Below are positions 31,044 through 39,324 of a stretch of DNA of 64,000 nucleotides, one piece after another. The DNA is from a virus. Within the stretch, counting starts at the first letter, position 1, and every line of letters begins with the position of its first letter. The notes beneath the pieces are model-generated. The model saw nothing but the letters and a program-made list of their open reading frames with translations. It did no database searches and was not told the DNA's origin. The translations under genes were made by a program, and so were the position numbers. Where the stretch lies: the IMG/VR virus record IMGVR_UViG_3300036981_000377, positions 36,407-100,406 of that record. One strand, 5' to 3'.

Positions 31044-32969
31044 ATGACACCCAATTTGTTGCAGGATAACGCGCTGCTGCGTGAACAAAATTTTGAGATA
31101 CCGGACAAAGGTATTCGCCACCTTGTTCAAGAATTGATGAGTATGGACTGCACCGACGCGCATGCTATAAACGCGCGGGCAGGCATATTATCTGAACTCG
31201 CTAATAAACGCTTTTTCCCATCCTTGGAGCCGTTGCTTCCGTTAGTGCTTAATCTAAACGGTAAGCCGTATAACCTATCTGGACATTACCCGTTTGCCCC
31301 ACTTTTCAGGCTGCTTATGCCTAAAAATTTGGTGCTAAAAACAGGTCGGCAGGTTTCTAAAAGTACCTCACTAGCTGCGCACGGCGTTGTGCTGGCCAAC
31401 TGCCTGCCGTTCTTTAAAACTCTGTACATCACGCCGCTGTACGAACAGATTCGCCGTTTCAGTAACAACTACGTGCGATCATTTATTGATCAGTCGCCGA
31501 TCAAAAGTCAGTGGTGCGGCACTGACACTGAAAACAATGTATTGCAGCGTTCGTTTAAGAACAAAAGCATTATGTTGTTTAGCTTTGCTCTTCTTGATGC
31601 TGATCGCGTCCGCGGTATAAGTACTGACCGCGTGGTTATGGACGAGATTCAAGACATGGATCCCGACCACATTCCGATCATTCAAGAAACGATGTCGTAT
31701 AGTCGATACGCGATGCTTCACATGGCCGGGACCCCAAAAAGTCTGGACAACCCGTTAGAGGGCGCCTACAAACGCTCAAGCGGCGCCGAGTGGTTCATTC
31801 CGTGTGAGTCGTGCCGATACTGGAACATACCGTCAATCGATCACGATCTCGATAAGATGATCGGGCCGTACAACATTCACATTAGTGAAAAATATCCGGG
31901 AACTGTCTGCGCAAAATGTCAAAAGCCAATTAACCCGCGTTACGGCCGATGGGTTCACCGCAAAGAAAACCAGCGCTGGCAATTTGCTGGCTATCACGTG
32001 CCGCAGCTTATTTTACCGTTGCATTTTGCGGACCCTGAAAAATGGTCTGCGTTGCTCCTAAAGCGTGAAGGCTTTGGCAACATGACGCAGGCGCAGTTCT
32101 ACAACGAAGTTTTGGGCGAATCTGTTGACGCGGGCCAAAAACTCATTACAGAAACCGAGCTTAAAGCCGCATGCTTGTTAGAGTGGCCAAACAAAAAAGA
32201 ACCAGAACCAGAAATTTTCAACAACATCAAAAACTACAAGCACCGCGTCATGGCCATTGACTGGGGCGGAGGCGGTGACGAGGGTATTTCATTTACTGTT
32301 ATTACAGTTCTTGGTTTTAGATACGACGGCTCAATTGACGTACTCTGGGGCAAGCGGCTCTTACTTGGATCAGAGCACCTAGCCGAAGCAGCCGAGTGCA
32401 TGAAGTGGGCGCAAAGATTTAAGATTGATTACGTAGCGCATGACTATACAGGCGCCGGAACTGTTCGCGAAACCGTAATGGTGCAAGCAGGCTTTAAACT
32501 TGAGCGTGTCATGGCTATTCGCCTTGTCCGAGCGGCTAGTCAGGACGTCATGGTGTTTAAAGAATCTACGCCAATTAATCATCGGCAGCATTACTCACTC
32601 GACAAGACTAGGTCACTGCTGTACACGTGTCAGGCTATTAAGCTAAAACGTGTGCGCTTCTTTAAATATGACTGGGAATCGCAAGACGATCCCGGCCTTA
32701 TTGCTGATTTCTTAGCGCTTGTAGAAAACAAAACAGAATCGCGCATGGGCGGCGACATTTACACAATTACGCGCAATACGCTGCTTAGTGACGATTTTGC
32801 GCAAGCTGTGAATATAGGATGTGCCGCTATTTGGCACATTAACGATGCTTGGCCTAATTTTGCCGAAATAGCCGGCGTAGGCGCGATTAGTCAGCAACAG
32901 GCGCAAGGGCAAAACCCTGAAGACTGGGCAGACGACGACATGGGTGGTCGCTTTTTTGGTCAGCCGTGA
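31044..32969 (+). CDS. terL: Terminase large subunit (packaging ATPase/nuclease)
   Basis: 641 residues from the ATG at 31044 (a GTG at 31035 is possible). The ATPase domain has a variant Walker A, GRQVSKSTS (about 101-109), and Walker B VVMDEIQD (about 197-204) with the expected catalytic Glu, then motif III-like HMAGTPKS. Between the domains is a zinc ribbon (CESC ... CAKC, about 252-293), as in lambda gpA-type terminases. The nuclease domain starts at VMAIDWGGGGDEG (about 400) with further acidic residues at HDYTGAG and the C-terminal ADDDMGG. It translocates and cuts genomic DNA at the portal. No small subunit, portal or capsid gene is visible nearby. One of three plus-strand genes. Confidence 0.93.
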   Translation: MTPNLLQDNALLREQNFEIPDKGIRHLVQELMSMDCTDAHAINARAGILSELANKRFFPSLEPLLPLVLNLNGKPYNLSGHYPFAPLFRLLMPKNLVLKTGRQVSKSTSLAAHGVVLANCLPFFKTLYITPLYEQIRRFSNNYVRSFIDQSPIKSQWCGTDTENNVLQRSFKNKSIMLFSFALLDADRVRGISTDRVVMDEIQDMDPDHIPIIQETMSYSRYAMLHMAGTPKSLDNPLEGAYKRSSGAEWFIPCESCRYWNIPSIDHDLDKMIGPYNIHISEKYPGTVCAKCQKPINPRYGRWVHRKENQRWQFAGYHVPQLILPLHFADPEKWSALLLKREGFGNMTQAQFYNEVLGESVDAGQKLITETELKAACLLEWPNKKEPEPEIFNNIKNYKHRVMAIDWGGGGDEGISFTVITVLGFRYDGSIDVLWGKRLLLGSEHLAEAAECMKWAQRFKIDYVAHDYTGAGTVRETVMVQAGFKLERVMAIRLVRAASQDVMVFKESTPINHRQHYSLDKTRSLLYTCQAIKLKRVRFFKYDWESQDDPGLIADFLALVENKTESRMGGDIYTITRNTLLSDDFAQAVNIGCAAIWHINDAWPNFAEIAGVGAISQQQAQGQNPEDWADDDMGGRFFGQP

Positions 32970-33190
32970 TTTTCTGTTGGCACCCGCTCGACGATGTCTG
33001 GCGGGCAAACGCAAGACAGAGATCGCCCGTTGTCCCACTTGACTAACAATTGCGTTTGATTTTTTTCGTCGTAAAAATATAGTGGCACAACTTTTAGTAT
33101 TGTGCCCATAGTCCCAGCGGGGACAGGATCAGGGTCATTGGGCATGTGCGCCAACTTGATCCTGTCCCCGCTTTTTACATCAGGAAGCAT
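32960..33190 (-). CDS. DUF4314 family protein
   Basis: 76 residues from the ATG at 33190. The DUF4314 core is complete: SGDRIKLAHMPNDPDPVPAG, TMGTILKVV, and LLVKWDNGRSLSCV. It is a small SH3-like beta fold by pattern, with no known role. It overlaps the upstream stop by 11 bases and converges with terL (10-base overlap of the ends). The codons for GDRI and DPVP form an inverted repeat on the DNA that serves the plus strand, described separately. Confidence 0.85.
   Translation of the reverse strand: MLPDVKSGDRIKLAHMPNDPDPVPAGTMGTILKVVPLYFYDEKNQTQLLVKWDNGRSLSCVCPPDIVERVPTENHG
33116..33177 (+). terminator. Plus-strand terminator for terL, inside DUF4314
   Basis: A perfect 16-bp stem (33116-33131 AGCGGGGACAGGATCA with 33157-33172 TGATCCTGTCCCCGCT) closes a 25-base loop and is followed by TTTTTA on the plus strand. 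It lies about 147 bases past the terL stop, in the antisense strand of the DUF4314 gene, in codons that encode GDRI and DPVP. It would end terL transcripts, and on the minus strand could fold in the DUF4314 mRNA near its start. Confidence 0.7.
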
Positions 33191-33533
33191 TTTCTGATTC
33201 TTCAGTTTCTTTTTTGCCAGACTGCGCCTGTTCAAGCGCGGCCTGTCCTGTAGGAGAAAGTTCGGCTTCCATTACGCCATCTTCACCAGCATCCGCAATT
33301 AAAAAACCGCGCATAAACAATTGCAGCATTTCACAATTTTGACACATCATGCGTGCCCAATCGCTAATTGCTTGCATGTTCTCTTTCGTCGGCTCCCGCC
33401 CGTTTGCGGCATTAGAGCCAACTACAATTGAAACAAGCATTTGCCCAAAGGCGTCAAGCGCTGGCATTTTTCGCAGCCAGTCAAGAATCTCGCGTCCTAG
33501 TTCTGTATCGTCTTTGGTCTGGTCCATGTTCAC
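33180..33533 (-). CDS. Unknown 117-residue acidic helical protein
   Basis: Starts in an ATGA with the preceding gene. Mostly helical: LGREILDWLRKMPALDAFGQMLVSIVVGSN, then EPTKENMQAISDWARMMCQNCEMLQLFMRG, followed by an acidic tail (LSPTGQAALEQAQSGKKETEE). No motif known. Confidence 0.7.
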   Translation of the reverse strand: MNMDQTKDDTELGREILDWLRKMPALDAFGQMLVSIVVGSNAANGREPTKENMQAISDWARMMCQNCEMLQLFMRGFLIADAGEDGVMEAELSPTGQAALEQAQSGKKETEESENAS

Positions 33534-33862
33534 TCCGTAGCGGCGTTCAGTCGAGATTCCGCAATTGCCGCGTCGTACTTGCCACGAGCAAGAATGCGGC
33601 GAACGGCTGCTTCGCGTAGCTTGCTTAAATAATCAGCGTAATTTACGTCTGTGTTTACAACTGCTTCCGCGCTGCTGTACGAGTGCGGCTTGCTGGTCAT
33701 TAAGTTGTCACCAGCTTTCATAATGCGCTGAATAGCGGCTATTTTAACTATTGCGCGCTCATCTTCAAGCCGCATTTCTGCTGCTACAGCTTTTGCATAA
33801 TTTTCAGCGCAATCAGTAATGTTATTGACAAGTTTATGCACAAAAAGTTCTGCAACTGGCAT
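33530..33862 (-). CDS. Unknown 110-residue helical protein
   Basis: The start at 33862 has AGAGGA upstream and sits 1 base after the previous stop. Helical (ELFVHKLVNNITDCAENYAKAVAAEMRLEDERAIVKIAAI) with a middle S/H/Y stretch and a basic C-terminus (LREAAVRRILARGKYD). Possibly a virion or packaging accessory given its position near terL; not recognised. Confidence 0.68.
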   Translation of the reverse strand: MPVAELFVHKLVNNITDCAENYAKAVAAEMRLEDERAIVKIAAIQRIMKAGDNLMTSKPHSYSSAEAVVNTDVNYADYLSKLREAAVRRILARGKYDAAIAESRLNAATE

Positions 33863-33863
33863 G

Positions 33864-34142
33864 CTAGTCCTCTGATGTTCGGTAGTCGATAACGCGGATT
33901 CTGTTGATGTGCGAGTGTTTCTCGCGATAACCAAGTTTTACAAACACAACTGCAATACGGCGATTTGTCTCATCGTACGGATCACCAATAGTTAATTCGA
34001 ATGTCTTGTCAGTCTTATTGACTTTAAAAGCGCTTTGGTTCATGGGTACGCCCCACACACCGTTGTCTTTTAAAACTCGCAGCCAGCTCTCCTGCCAAGC
34101 AATGTCAGCCGGAGTTGGCTCCCACGTTGTCGGTGGTATCAT
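33864..34142 (-). CDS. Unknown 92-residue protein
   Basis: Begins at 34142 (MIPPTTWEPTPADIAWQESW); a longer frame to 34319 overlaps the previous gene and looks out of character. The segment LKDNGVWGVPMNQSAFKVN ... FELTIGDPYDETNRRIAVVFVKLGY looks like a small beta protein. Its 38-base overlap with the previous gene suggests coupling. Not recognised. Confidence 0.6.
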   Translation of the reverse strand: MIPPTTWEPTPADIAWQESWLRVLKDNGVWGVPMNQSAFKVNKTDKTFELTIGDPYDETNRRIAVVFVKLGYREKHSHINRIRVIDYRTSED

Positions 34143-34380
34143 AAAACGCTTCGCGCTCGTCGCGCTTAGCTTGTAGCTCCTTTCTAGTAAGAATTCGTTT
34201 GGGATATTTTTCGGGATGACACAGCTGGCAGCTTGAGCCGCCGCAGCCAGCGACTCGCAACGATTTTCTAAACCGACCAGTATCGGGCAAGTTGTCGTCG
34301 ACATAGAAAAATAGTTCAAGTTGCCGGCGTATTTTTGCTCGGCGCTTTAAAATGTGTGTTTCTGAGTGGTAGCGTTTCAT
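34105..34380 (-). CDS. Conserved basic protein with CxxCH motif
   Basis: 91 residues. The pattern GRFRKSLRVAGCGGSSCQLCHPEKYPK is one I recall from an unnamed family (RFRKG.RV.GCG...CQLCH.EKFP), with three cysteines and a histidine likely to bind metal. The protein is basic throughout (MKRYHSETHILKRRAKIRRQ). It may bind nucleic acids. Function unknown. Confidence 0.75.
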   Translation of the reverse strand: MKRYHSETHILKRRAKIRRQLELFFYVDDNLPDTGRFRKSLRVAGCGGSSCQLCHPEKYPKRILTRKELQAKRDEREAFYDTTDNVGANSG

Positions 34381-34382
34381 AG

Positions 34383-34826
34383 TTATGAGTCACAGTAGAT
34401 GACGATCTTACAACCACAACGTCGCGCAAGCTTAATTACTGCGTTGGCGTAAACAGATACAGGTAGCTCCCTATCTATAAATCCGCCGGTGATTAACGCC
34501 TGCAGCCCTAACTGGGCATATCCGCGATTTCTAAGCTCAGGGTCGGTGAAACACTCGACTGTCTGCGCCATTATTTTTTCGCCTTTGAAGCGTTCGGGCC
34601 ACAATCTTGTGCCAACCCACGCCACTAAAAGGCTATTGTGCCACACAAGGGCAATAGCCATTTCTGGGTGCGGGCCGGGTGTAGGGCTTAGATAGCGCTT
34701 TTCGAGTTCTTTTTGAATAGAACTGTCGCTGCCAGAATTCGGCCAAGACAAGCGCGTGTAGATCGCTGTCACGTCGGTAACCGCGAGCTTGTTGATATCG
34801 CGGATACGAATCTCAAATTCGTTCAT
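34383..34826 (-). CDS. GNAT-type acetyltransferase-like protein
   Basis: 147 residues from the ATG at 34826. The GNAT fold shows in MAIALVWHNSLLVAWVGTRL (beta strands), then motif A: AQTVECFTDPELRNRGYAQLGLQALI (about 92-117) with the RNRGYA acetyl-CoA pyrophosphate loop. The C-terminus VYANAVIKLARRCGCKIVIY fits motif B. The substrate is unknown. It is the last gene before tRNA-Thr on the other side and may be phage-specific protein or small-molecule acetylation. Confidence 0.72.
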   Translation of the reverse strand: MNEFEIRIRDINKLAVTDVTAIYTRLSWPNSGSDSSIQKELEKRYLSPTPGPHPEMAIALVWHNSLLVAWVGTRLWPERFKGEKIMAQTVECFTDPELRNRGYAQLGLQALITGGFIDRELPVSVYANAVIKLARRCGCKIVIYCDS

Positions 34827-34862
34827 GGCGGGCACTCCGTTGCCTACCACTTATTATACGAA

Positions 34863-34935
34863 AGCCGGCGGTCGGACTCGAACCGACGACCTGCTGATTA
34901 CAAATCAGCGGCTCTACCAACTGAGCTACACCGGC
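34863..34935 (-). tRNA. tRNA-Thr (UGU)
   Basis: The minus strand folds into a full cloverleaf: acceptor GCCGGTG/CGCCGGC with one wobble, D-arm GCTC...GAGC, anticodon stem GCTGA/TCAGC around TTTGTAA (anticodon TGT), and T-arm GTCGG/CCGAC with loop TTCGAGT. The CCA end is not encoded. It reads threonine ACA. Confidence 0.93.
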
Positions 34936-34939
34936 AGTT

Positions 34940-35254
34940 TTAATCTACGTCGTCTATGTCGTCTTCAAACTCTTCTTCGTAGATCTCGTCTTCGTCTTCG
35001 TCCTCGTCCTCGTCTTCGTCTTCGTCTGACCACTCAAGGTCGTCGTCGGCATCTAGCTCGTCGTCGTCGTCATCTTCGTCGGCGTACCAGTCTACATTTA
35101 CGCGCGGTGGACTAAAGTCAGAGTCGTCGTCGTCACTTTCTTCGTCGTCGTCTACAAACTGCCAATCTTCGTCAATAAAGTCGTCGTCGTAGCTCTCGTC
35201 TCGGCGTGAGCTGGCGGGTGAATTAACGGAAGGATCAAACCAGTTTGCGGACAT
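34940..35254 (-). CDS. Very acidic 104-residue protein
   Basis: More than half of the residues after position 20 are Asp or Glu (DDDDDELDADDDLEW ... DEDEDEDEDEDE), with scattered Trp and Phe. Such sequences are disordered and can mimic DNA or bind basic proteins. It starts 11 bases past the stop of the large primase-like gene. The DNA is a low-complexity run of Asp/Glu codons, so length may vary among strains. Confidence 0.75.
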   Translation of the reverse strand: MSANWFDPSVNSPASSRRDESYDDDFIDEDWQFVDDDEESDDDDSDFSPPRVNVDWYADEDDDDDELDADDDLEWSDEDEDEDEDEDEDEIYEEEFEDDIDDVD

Positions 35255-35264
35255 CTAAAGCTCC

Positions 35265-37895
35265 TTAGCCGGCATTTTTTTCTTCTGTAGTTTTGTAGTC
35301 GCTCCAGAACATATCGCACCACTCACGTTTAATTAAAAAACCCGGCGATTTGTGAACAATCTCTTCTCCACAAAATACGCCTTGTTTTGTAAAACAGTGT
35401 AGCAAAGCTATCCAATTTGGAACAATGCCGGTTTTAATTAAATACGTATCAATTGCTTTACGGCTTAACCACCAATGGTCTTTCCCGCGGACCACGTAAT
35501 TTTGCGACTGCGTTTTAAAGCGGGGCCTCGGCAAAATGTCTATTTTTCCAGTGCAGATAGCTTTGTTTAGCTCTAGCATGAGCGCTTCGTGCGCTGTGTC
35601 TGGCTGCATTATAATTTGCTCTGCAGCGCTAAGATTAAATGTCGTACCGTATGTTTCGTCTAGCCATTTGTGCGCATCTCTAAGCACCGCGGGTAAAAGT
35701 TTTGCGCCGATGGCTCCGAAGCCCATACGTTGCCGCAAGACTCTTTGAATGTACGCCGGCACGATAAATCGCAGTGGCGTGAGGTCTGCTGTAAAGCTAG
35801 GGCAAGCTAGTGGGGCTATTCCCGTCCAACCGTAAGTCAACGCGGCGGGTAAACCAGCCGCCGTAACCTTAAGCAGCACAGGGCGATTAGGGTATCTGAT
35901 TATGCTGCTGGAGATATAGGTGTCGGTTTCGTGCGGCGAATAAATCAAGCTCGGGCCTGCCGCGCTTTTTATTGCTGTTCCGATAGACGTGCGGCTAGCT
36001 TGATATATGGCTCCAATCTCGCTGATGGTGCAGTTAAGCGCTTTGCCGCAGTTAATCGCGCTAGTGTATGCGTCTGAGCGTATTGCAACGCTGGTAGGCG
36101 GAATGTTCAGTATGGGCGCAATCATGTCAGTTAACACGGCTGCTGTGACCGCCCAGACAAACGCATTCTCGTGCGACGGGGTTAGTAGGTTGTGAATCGA
36201 GAGCGGCGCGGCAATGCTGGGCTCCGGGAAATCAAATTGCCGATTGGTCTGCAACTGCGAACATACGGCCGGCGTAATAGCGCCGTCGTTGGTGAGCGAA
36301 TAAGCCGCAAAATGGAACTCGCGTGTTTTGTCGTCCCAGCCCGGGGTGTTTGATACTGTGACTACCGGCGGCGGGTGAAGTCTAAGTGCAATCTCAGTCG
36401 CGCGGGTATCCCATCGCGGGGCGGTAATTACCAATTCGCCACGGGCGGCAAACAACTGCCCGGCGTACGTTAGCAAGCCCACTCGTTCTATGCGCGAGGC
36501 CGGGGAGAAAAACTCTACGATCTGATCGGTCTTTTTTACGTAACCCTCGTAATACTTGTCGCCCTTTTCGGTGTAAATAACGCGGGTAATTACTGGAACG
36601 CAATTTGTTACACACAGGCCGCTTGCCGTAAACCAACCGCCGTCGCGCTCAATTACCTCAAAGTTTACATTTTTGTTCGGCGCAATTCCGTGATGTGGCT
36701 GCACCTGTTCAATAATCTTTATTACGGCTAATTCTGGCAACGCTGTTTTATCTTTTAAGAATTGCTGCAGTTTTTCCCGAGGGACATGCAGCTTAGACGC
36801 AAACGCCACGGCTTCCGTTTGATTTAAGCTGTTCACGTGATTTTCAAGCGTCGTCTGCCACGTTGACGCTGATTTGTATATTCGGCTGAGCTGGCGCATT
36901 GTCTGTACCGGCATTGTCGGCTGCGGCTCTGATACGACATCGGTAACACAGACGTATCCTCTTGAGTTGGCTGCCTGAGAAATAAGTTCCGGCGTAACAC
37001 TGCTGCCTGCAAACATTTTTTTAGTTTGCGGGAAATTGTGCAGTGTAGTTGCGTGGCTTATTGCCTCGTGCCCGATGTAACTAGCGCATACTGGCAGTCG
37101 GGCAGTGTCGTGCCGCAGTTGCGTGATGTGCGTTTTTAAAGCCCAGCACGGGTCGTCAGATATAAATAGCGCCTCGTTAAGCGGCGAGCCAGTCGGTAGG
37201 AGCGCGTTTTGCAACAAAAAATAACCAGAATCAACGCGACGCAGCCGGGTTGCCATATTCGGCACGTACGCTGTTTTTGTTTCTGTTTCTGTTCCGTGCT
37301 GCATAAACAGAAAGCCAGTATGATGATTAGGCAGATCATAATACGGAAACACAATAATCGGGTGCCGCGGGCGCATGTGGCGCGGAAAAGACCGACCAAT
37401 GCTGGCGCAGAATTCAACGCCGCGGGTACCCGGAACAGTGCCTATGAGGCCGAGGCAGGGTATTTCCCGCGATATGCCGTATTCGCGGTATTTTTGCAAA
37501 ATGATATCATTCGCATTAACCCACAGGCTTTCGGCTGCTTCTGTCCAAAATTCATGCGCTGCTCGTTGCCGGTCGTTTAAACGCAAAATATCGGACACGT
37601 CTTCGCTATTTGCCCGACCGGCGACCAGTCCGCTGTCAACTAGCCGGTCGATCGCGGCTGTTATGTCTACCTTCCAGATTTGCGCTGCGAATGTTATGAT
37701 ATTTCCGTGGGCCGAGCAGGTATTGCAGTTTAACCAGATATCTTCTCGGACCGTATTATCAAAAGCGTAAAGTGTCGTCTCCCCACAGAACGGACAGCCG
37801 AGCACGGTAGGAAAAGACGAGTTTTCCACCGAAAGGCCAATAAAGGCTAGCGCGTTCGTGTGGTTGTGGCGGCGGATTATGGAGCTAATTAGCAT
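35265..37895 (-). CDS. Zinc-ribbon primase-like protein with degenerate helicase region
   Basis: 876 residues. The N-terminus (about 33-62) is a CHC2-like zinc ribbon: CPFCGETTLYAFDN ... WLNCNTCSAHGNI, as in phage primases. After it, IDRLVDSGLV and a long region (200-330) contain NEALFISDDPCWALKTHIT, which could be a TOPRIM-like segment without obvious catalytic Glu. Residues 380-470 (HGIAPNKNVNFEVIERDGGWF) and the stretch AFVWAVTAAVLTDMIAPIL ... IRSDAYTSAINCGKALNC lie where a DUF927-type helicase would have its P-loop, but GxxGKT is absent. I infer a replication-primase ancestor, perhaps not a working helicase. Its start overlaps that of the plus-strand 37894 gene. Confidence 0.55.
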   Translation of the reverse strand: MLISSIIRRHNHTNALAFIGLSVENSSFPTVLGCPFCGETTLYAFDNTVREDIWLNCNTCSAHGNIITFAAQIWKVDITAAIDRLVDSGLVAGRANSEDVSDILRLNDRQRAAHEFWTEAAESLWVNANDIILQKYREYGISREIPCLGLIGTVPGTRGVEFCASIGRSFPRHMRPRHPIIVFPYYDLPNHHTGFLFMQHGTETETKTAYVPNMATRLRRVDSGYFLLQNALLPTGSPLNEALFISDDPCWALKTHITQLRHDTARLPVCASYIGHEAISHATTLHNFPQTKKMFAGSSVTPELISQAANSRGYVCVTDVVSEPQPTMPVQTMRQLSRIYKSASTWQTTLENHVNSLNQTEAVAFASKLHVPREKLQQFLKDKTALPELAVIKIIEQVQPHHGIAPNKNVNFEVIERDGGWFTASGLCVTNCVPVITRVIYTEKGDKYYEGYVKKTDQIVEFFSPASRIERVGLLTYAGQLFAARGELVITAPRWDTRATEIALRLHPPPVVTVSNTPGWDDKTREFHFAAYSLTNDGAITPAVCSQLQTNRQFDFPEPSIAAPLSIHNLLTPSHENAFVWAVTAAVLTDMIAPILNIPPTSVAIRSDAYTSAINCGKALNCTISEIGAIYQASRTSIGTAIKSAAGPSLIYSPHETDTYISSSIIRYPNRPVLLKVTAAGLPAALTYGWTGIAPLACPSFTADLTPLRFIVPAYIQRVLRQRMGFGAIGAKLLPAVLRDAHKWLDETYGTTFNLSAAEQIIMQPDTAHEALMLELNKAICTGKIDILPRPRFKTQSQNYVVRGKDHWWLSRKAIDTYLIKTGIVPNWIALLHCFTKQGVFCGEEIVHKSPGFLIKREWCDMFWSDYKTTEEKNAG

Positions 37896-39075
37896 GAATA
37901 TGTTAGACCACACGCAAGACATCAGCGGTCGTGAAACCCATCGTCTTCTGTCGCTCTACCCCGCGCCCGACTTTGTTAAAAACGCCAATCATGAGCGCCT
38001 GCATGGCGACCGTGAAAAACTGGCCCGGCATCTTTACGCCGAGCCCTTTAAGCAAATTTACCCGTGTCACACCGCTGCTGCAACATGGATGTCGTCTTTA
38101 TGGTTTGCCGAGAAGCGGGCCGAGTTTGACGATAAGACCGCCGCGGCGGTCGCGGAGCGTCTGGACGCGTCTGCCAAATACTTCGGTATCGGCGGGTTAA
38201 TCGCGGCGTTAACTGAGAAAGTAGCGGCTGACGCGGGCAACGAACTAACCAAGCTATCGGACGAGAGTTTTGCCATTGTTTGGCGGGACGAGGTTGGTGG
38301 GGTGGAGCGGCACTGGCCAATGCGCAACGCGACCGAGGTAAAGTTTGCTGCGGCACACTTTAAGAAATACCGCGACGAGTTTGTCTTTGCTGACCGGCAT
38401 AAAATTGCCAATAATATCTTAGACAAAGCTCTAGAATACGGCGCCGATGTCAGCCCAGCCGAGGGCACGCTTGAGACGACAGCTGGGCGTGGTCTATGCG
38501 CCACAAAGGTCGCAGCGCAGCTTCTACGCGGTCGGGCTCAGTTGACGCGGCGGACGTACGCCAACCTTAGCGCCGAGATGGAAAAACTGGCTACTCTTAT
38601 CGAGGCCAATCCCGGTGAAACGCAAAACGAGGAGTGCCGCTTAAAGCTAGCTTCCGTTGTTGACCAGTTTGATCGCGAGACGAAGCTTTACCGGCTTTAC
38701 GACGACAAGGGCCTAGACCGACCCGAAGACGTTTTGTTTGCGATCACTGAAAAGGTAGCTCGAGACTTTACAAGCGAAAACGTCGAGACCACCACCGGCA
38801 ATGTATATGCGCTTGCCGATCTTGAGAAACTGGCTGTCGAAGACATCCGGTCGTGGATGGGTGACGATTTCGCTTCCGCTATTTCTGCGGGTGGCGTATT
38901 CACAGACCGCGACAAGCTTGCGGCTATTGTCCCCACCCTCGACCGCGGCATGGCTGCTATGCTGGATCGCCTAATGCAGGAAAAGAAGGCATCCCCAGTA
39001 GCCACCAACGCCGCGGCCGAGTCCTTAATGCCGCTGGATCGGCTTTATGACTTAGCCGCTGAGTCCAACACTTGA
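37894..39075 (+). CDS. Conserved phage protein of unknown role (RNALEVK/GNVYAL family)
   Basis: 393 residues from the ATG at 37894, with GGAG 9 bases upstream. The blocks FKQIYPCHTAAATWMSSLWF, WPMRNATEVKFAAAHFKKYR, HKIANNILDKALEYG and TTGNVYALADLEKL are ones I recall together in an unnamed conserved family; they are rich in helices. The composition (no signal, no membrane segment) suggests an intracellular or virion-interior protein. It is one of three plus-strand genes and its start overlaps that of the primase-like gene. It converges with 39045-39260 (31-base overlap). Confidence 0.7.
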   Translation: MNMLDHTQDISGRETHRLLSLYPAPDFVKNANHERLHGDREKLARHLYAEPFKQIYPCHTAAATWMSSLWFAEKRAEFDDKTAAAVAERLDASAKYFGIGGLIAALTEKVAADAGNELTKLSDESFAIVWRDEVGGVERHWPMRNATEVKFAAAHFKKYRDEFVFADRHKIANNILDKALEYGADVSPAEGTLETTAGRGLCATKVAAQLLRGRAQLTRRTYANLSAEMEKLATLIEANPGETQNEECRLKLASVVDQFDRETKLYRLYDDKGLDRPEDVLFAITEKVARDFTSENVETTTGNVYALADLEKLAVEDIRSWMGDDFASAISAGGVFTDRDKLAAIVPTLDRGMAAMLDRLMQEKKASPVATNAAAESLMPLDRLYDLAAESNT

Positions 39076-39260
39076 GCGCACGTTTCAAGTACGCTTTTTA
39101 GCTGCTTGATCTGCTCTCGCAGCTCAGCCACAGCGTCGACTCGCTCCTCCGCGAGGGTTTTCTCGTACGCAATACAAACGCGCAATTTAATATTCTCTGC
39201 TTGAAGCGTTTCAATTTGAGCGCGATAGCCTTGGCTAAAAACGTTACTCAGTAAACCCAT
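39045..39260 (-). CDS. 71-residue coiled-coil protein
   Basis: Short hydrophobic start (MGLLSNVFSQGYRAQ) followed by an uninterrupted heptad pattern (IETLQAENIKLRVCIAYEK ... LREQIKQLKSVLETCAQVL, residues 16-65). Probably oligomeric. The 3' end overlaps the plus-strand gene. Function unknown. Confidence 0.65.
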   Translation of the reverse strand: MGLLSNVFSQGYRAQIETLQAENIKLRVCIAYEKTLAEERVDAVAELREQIKQLKSVLETCAQVLDSAAKS

Positions 39261-39324
39261 CCGTGAGTTTTCTCCTAGGTGTCTTTCCAGTAAACTGCCA
39301 GAAACAATTTTACGGCCAGCTATT

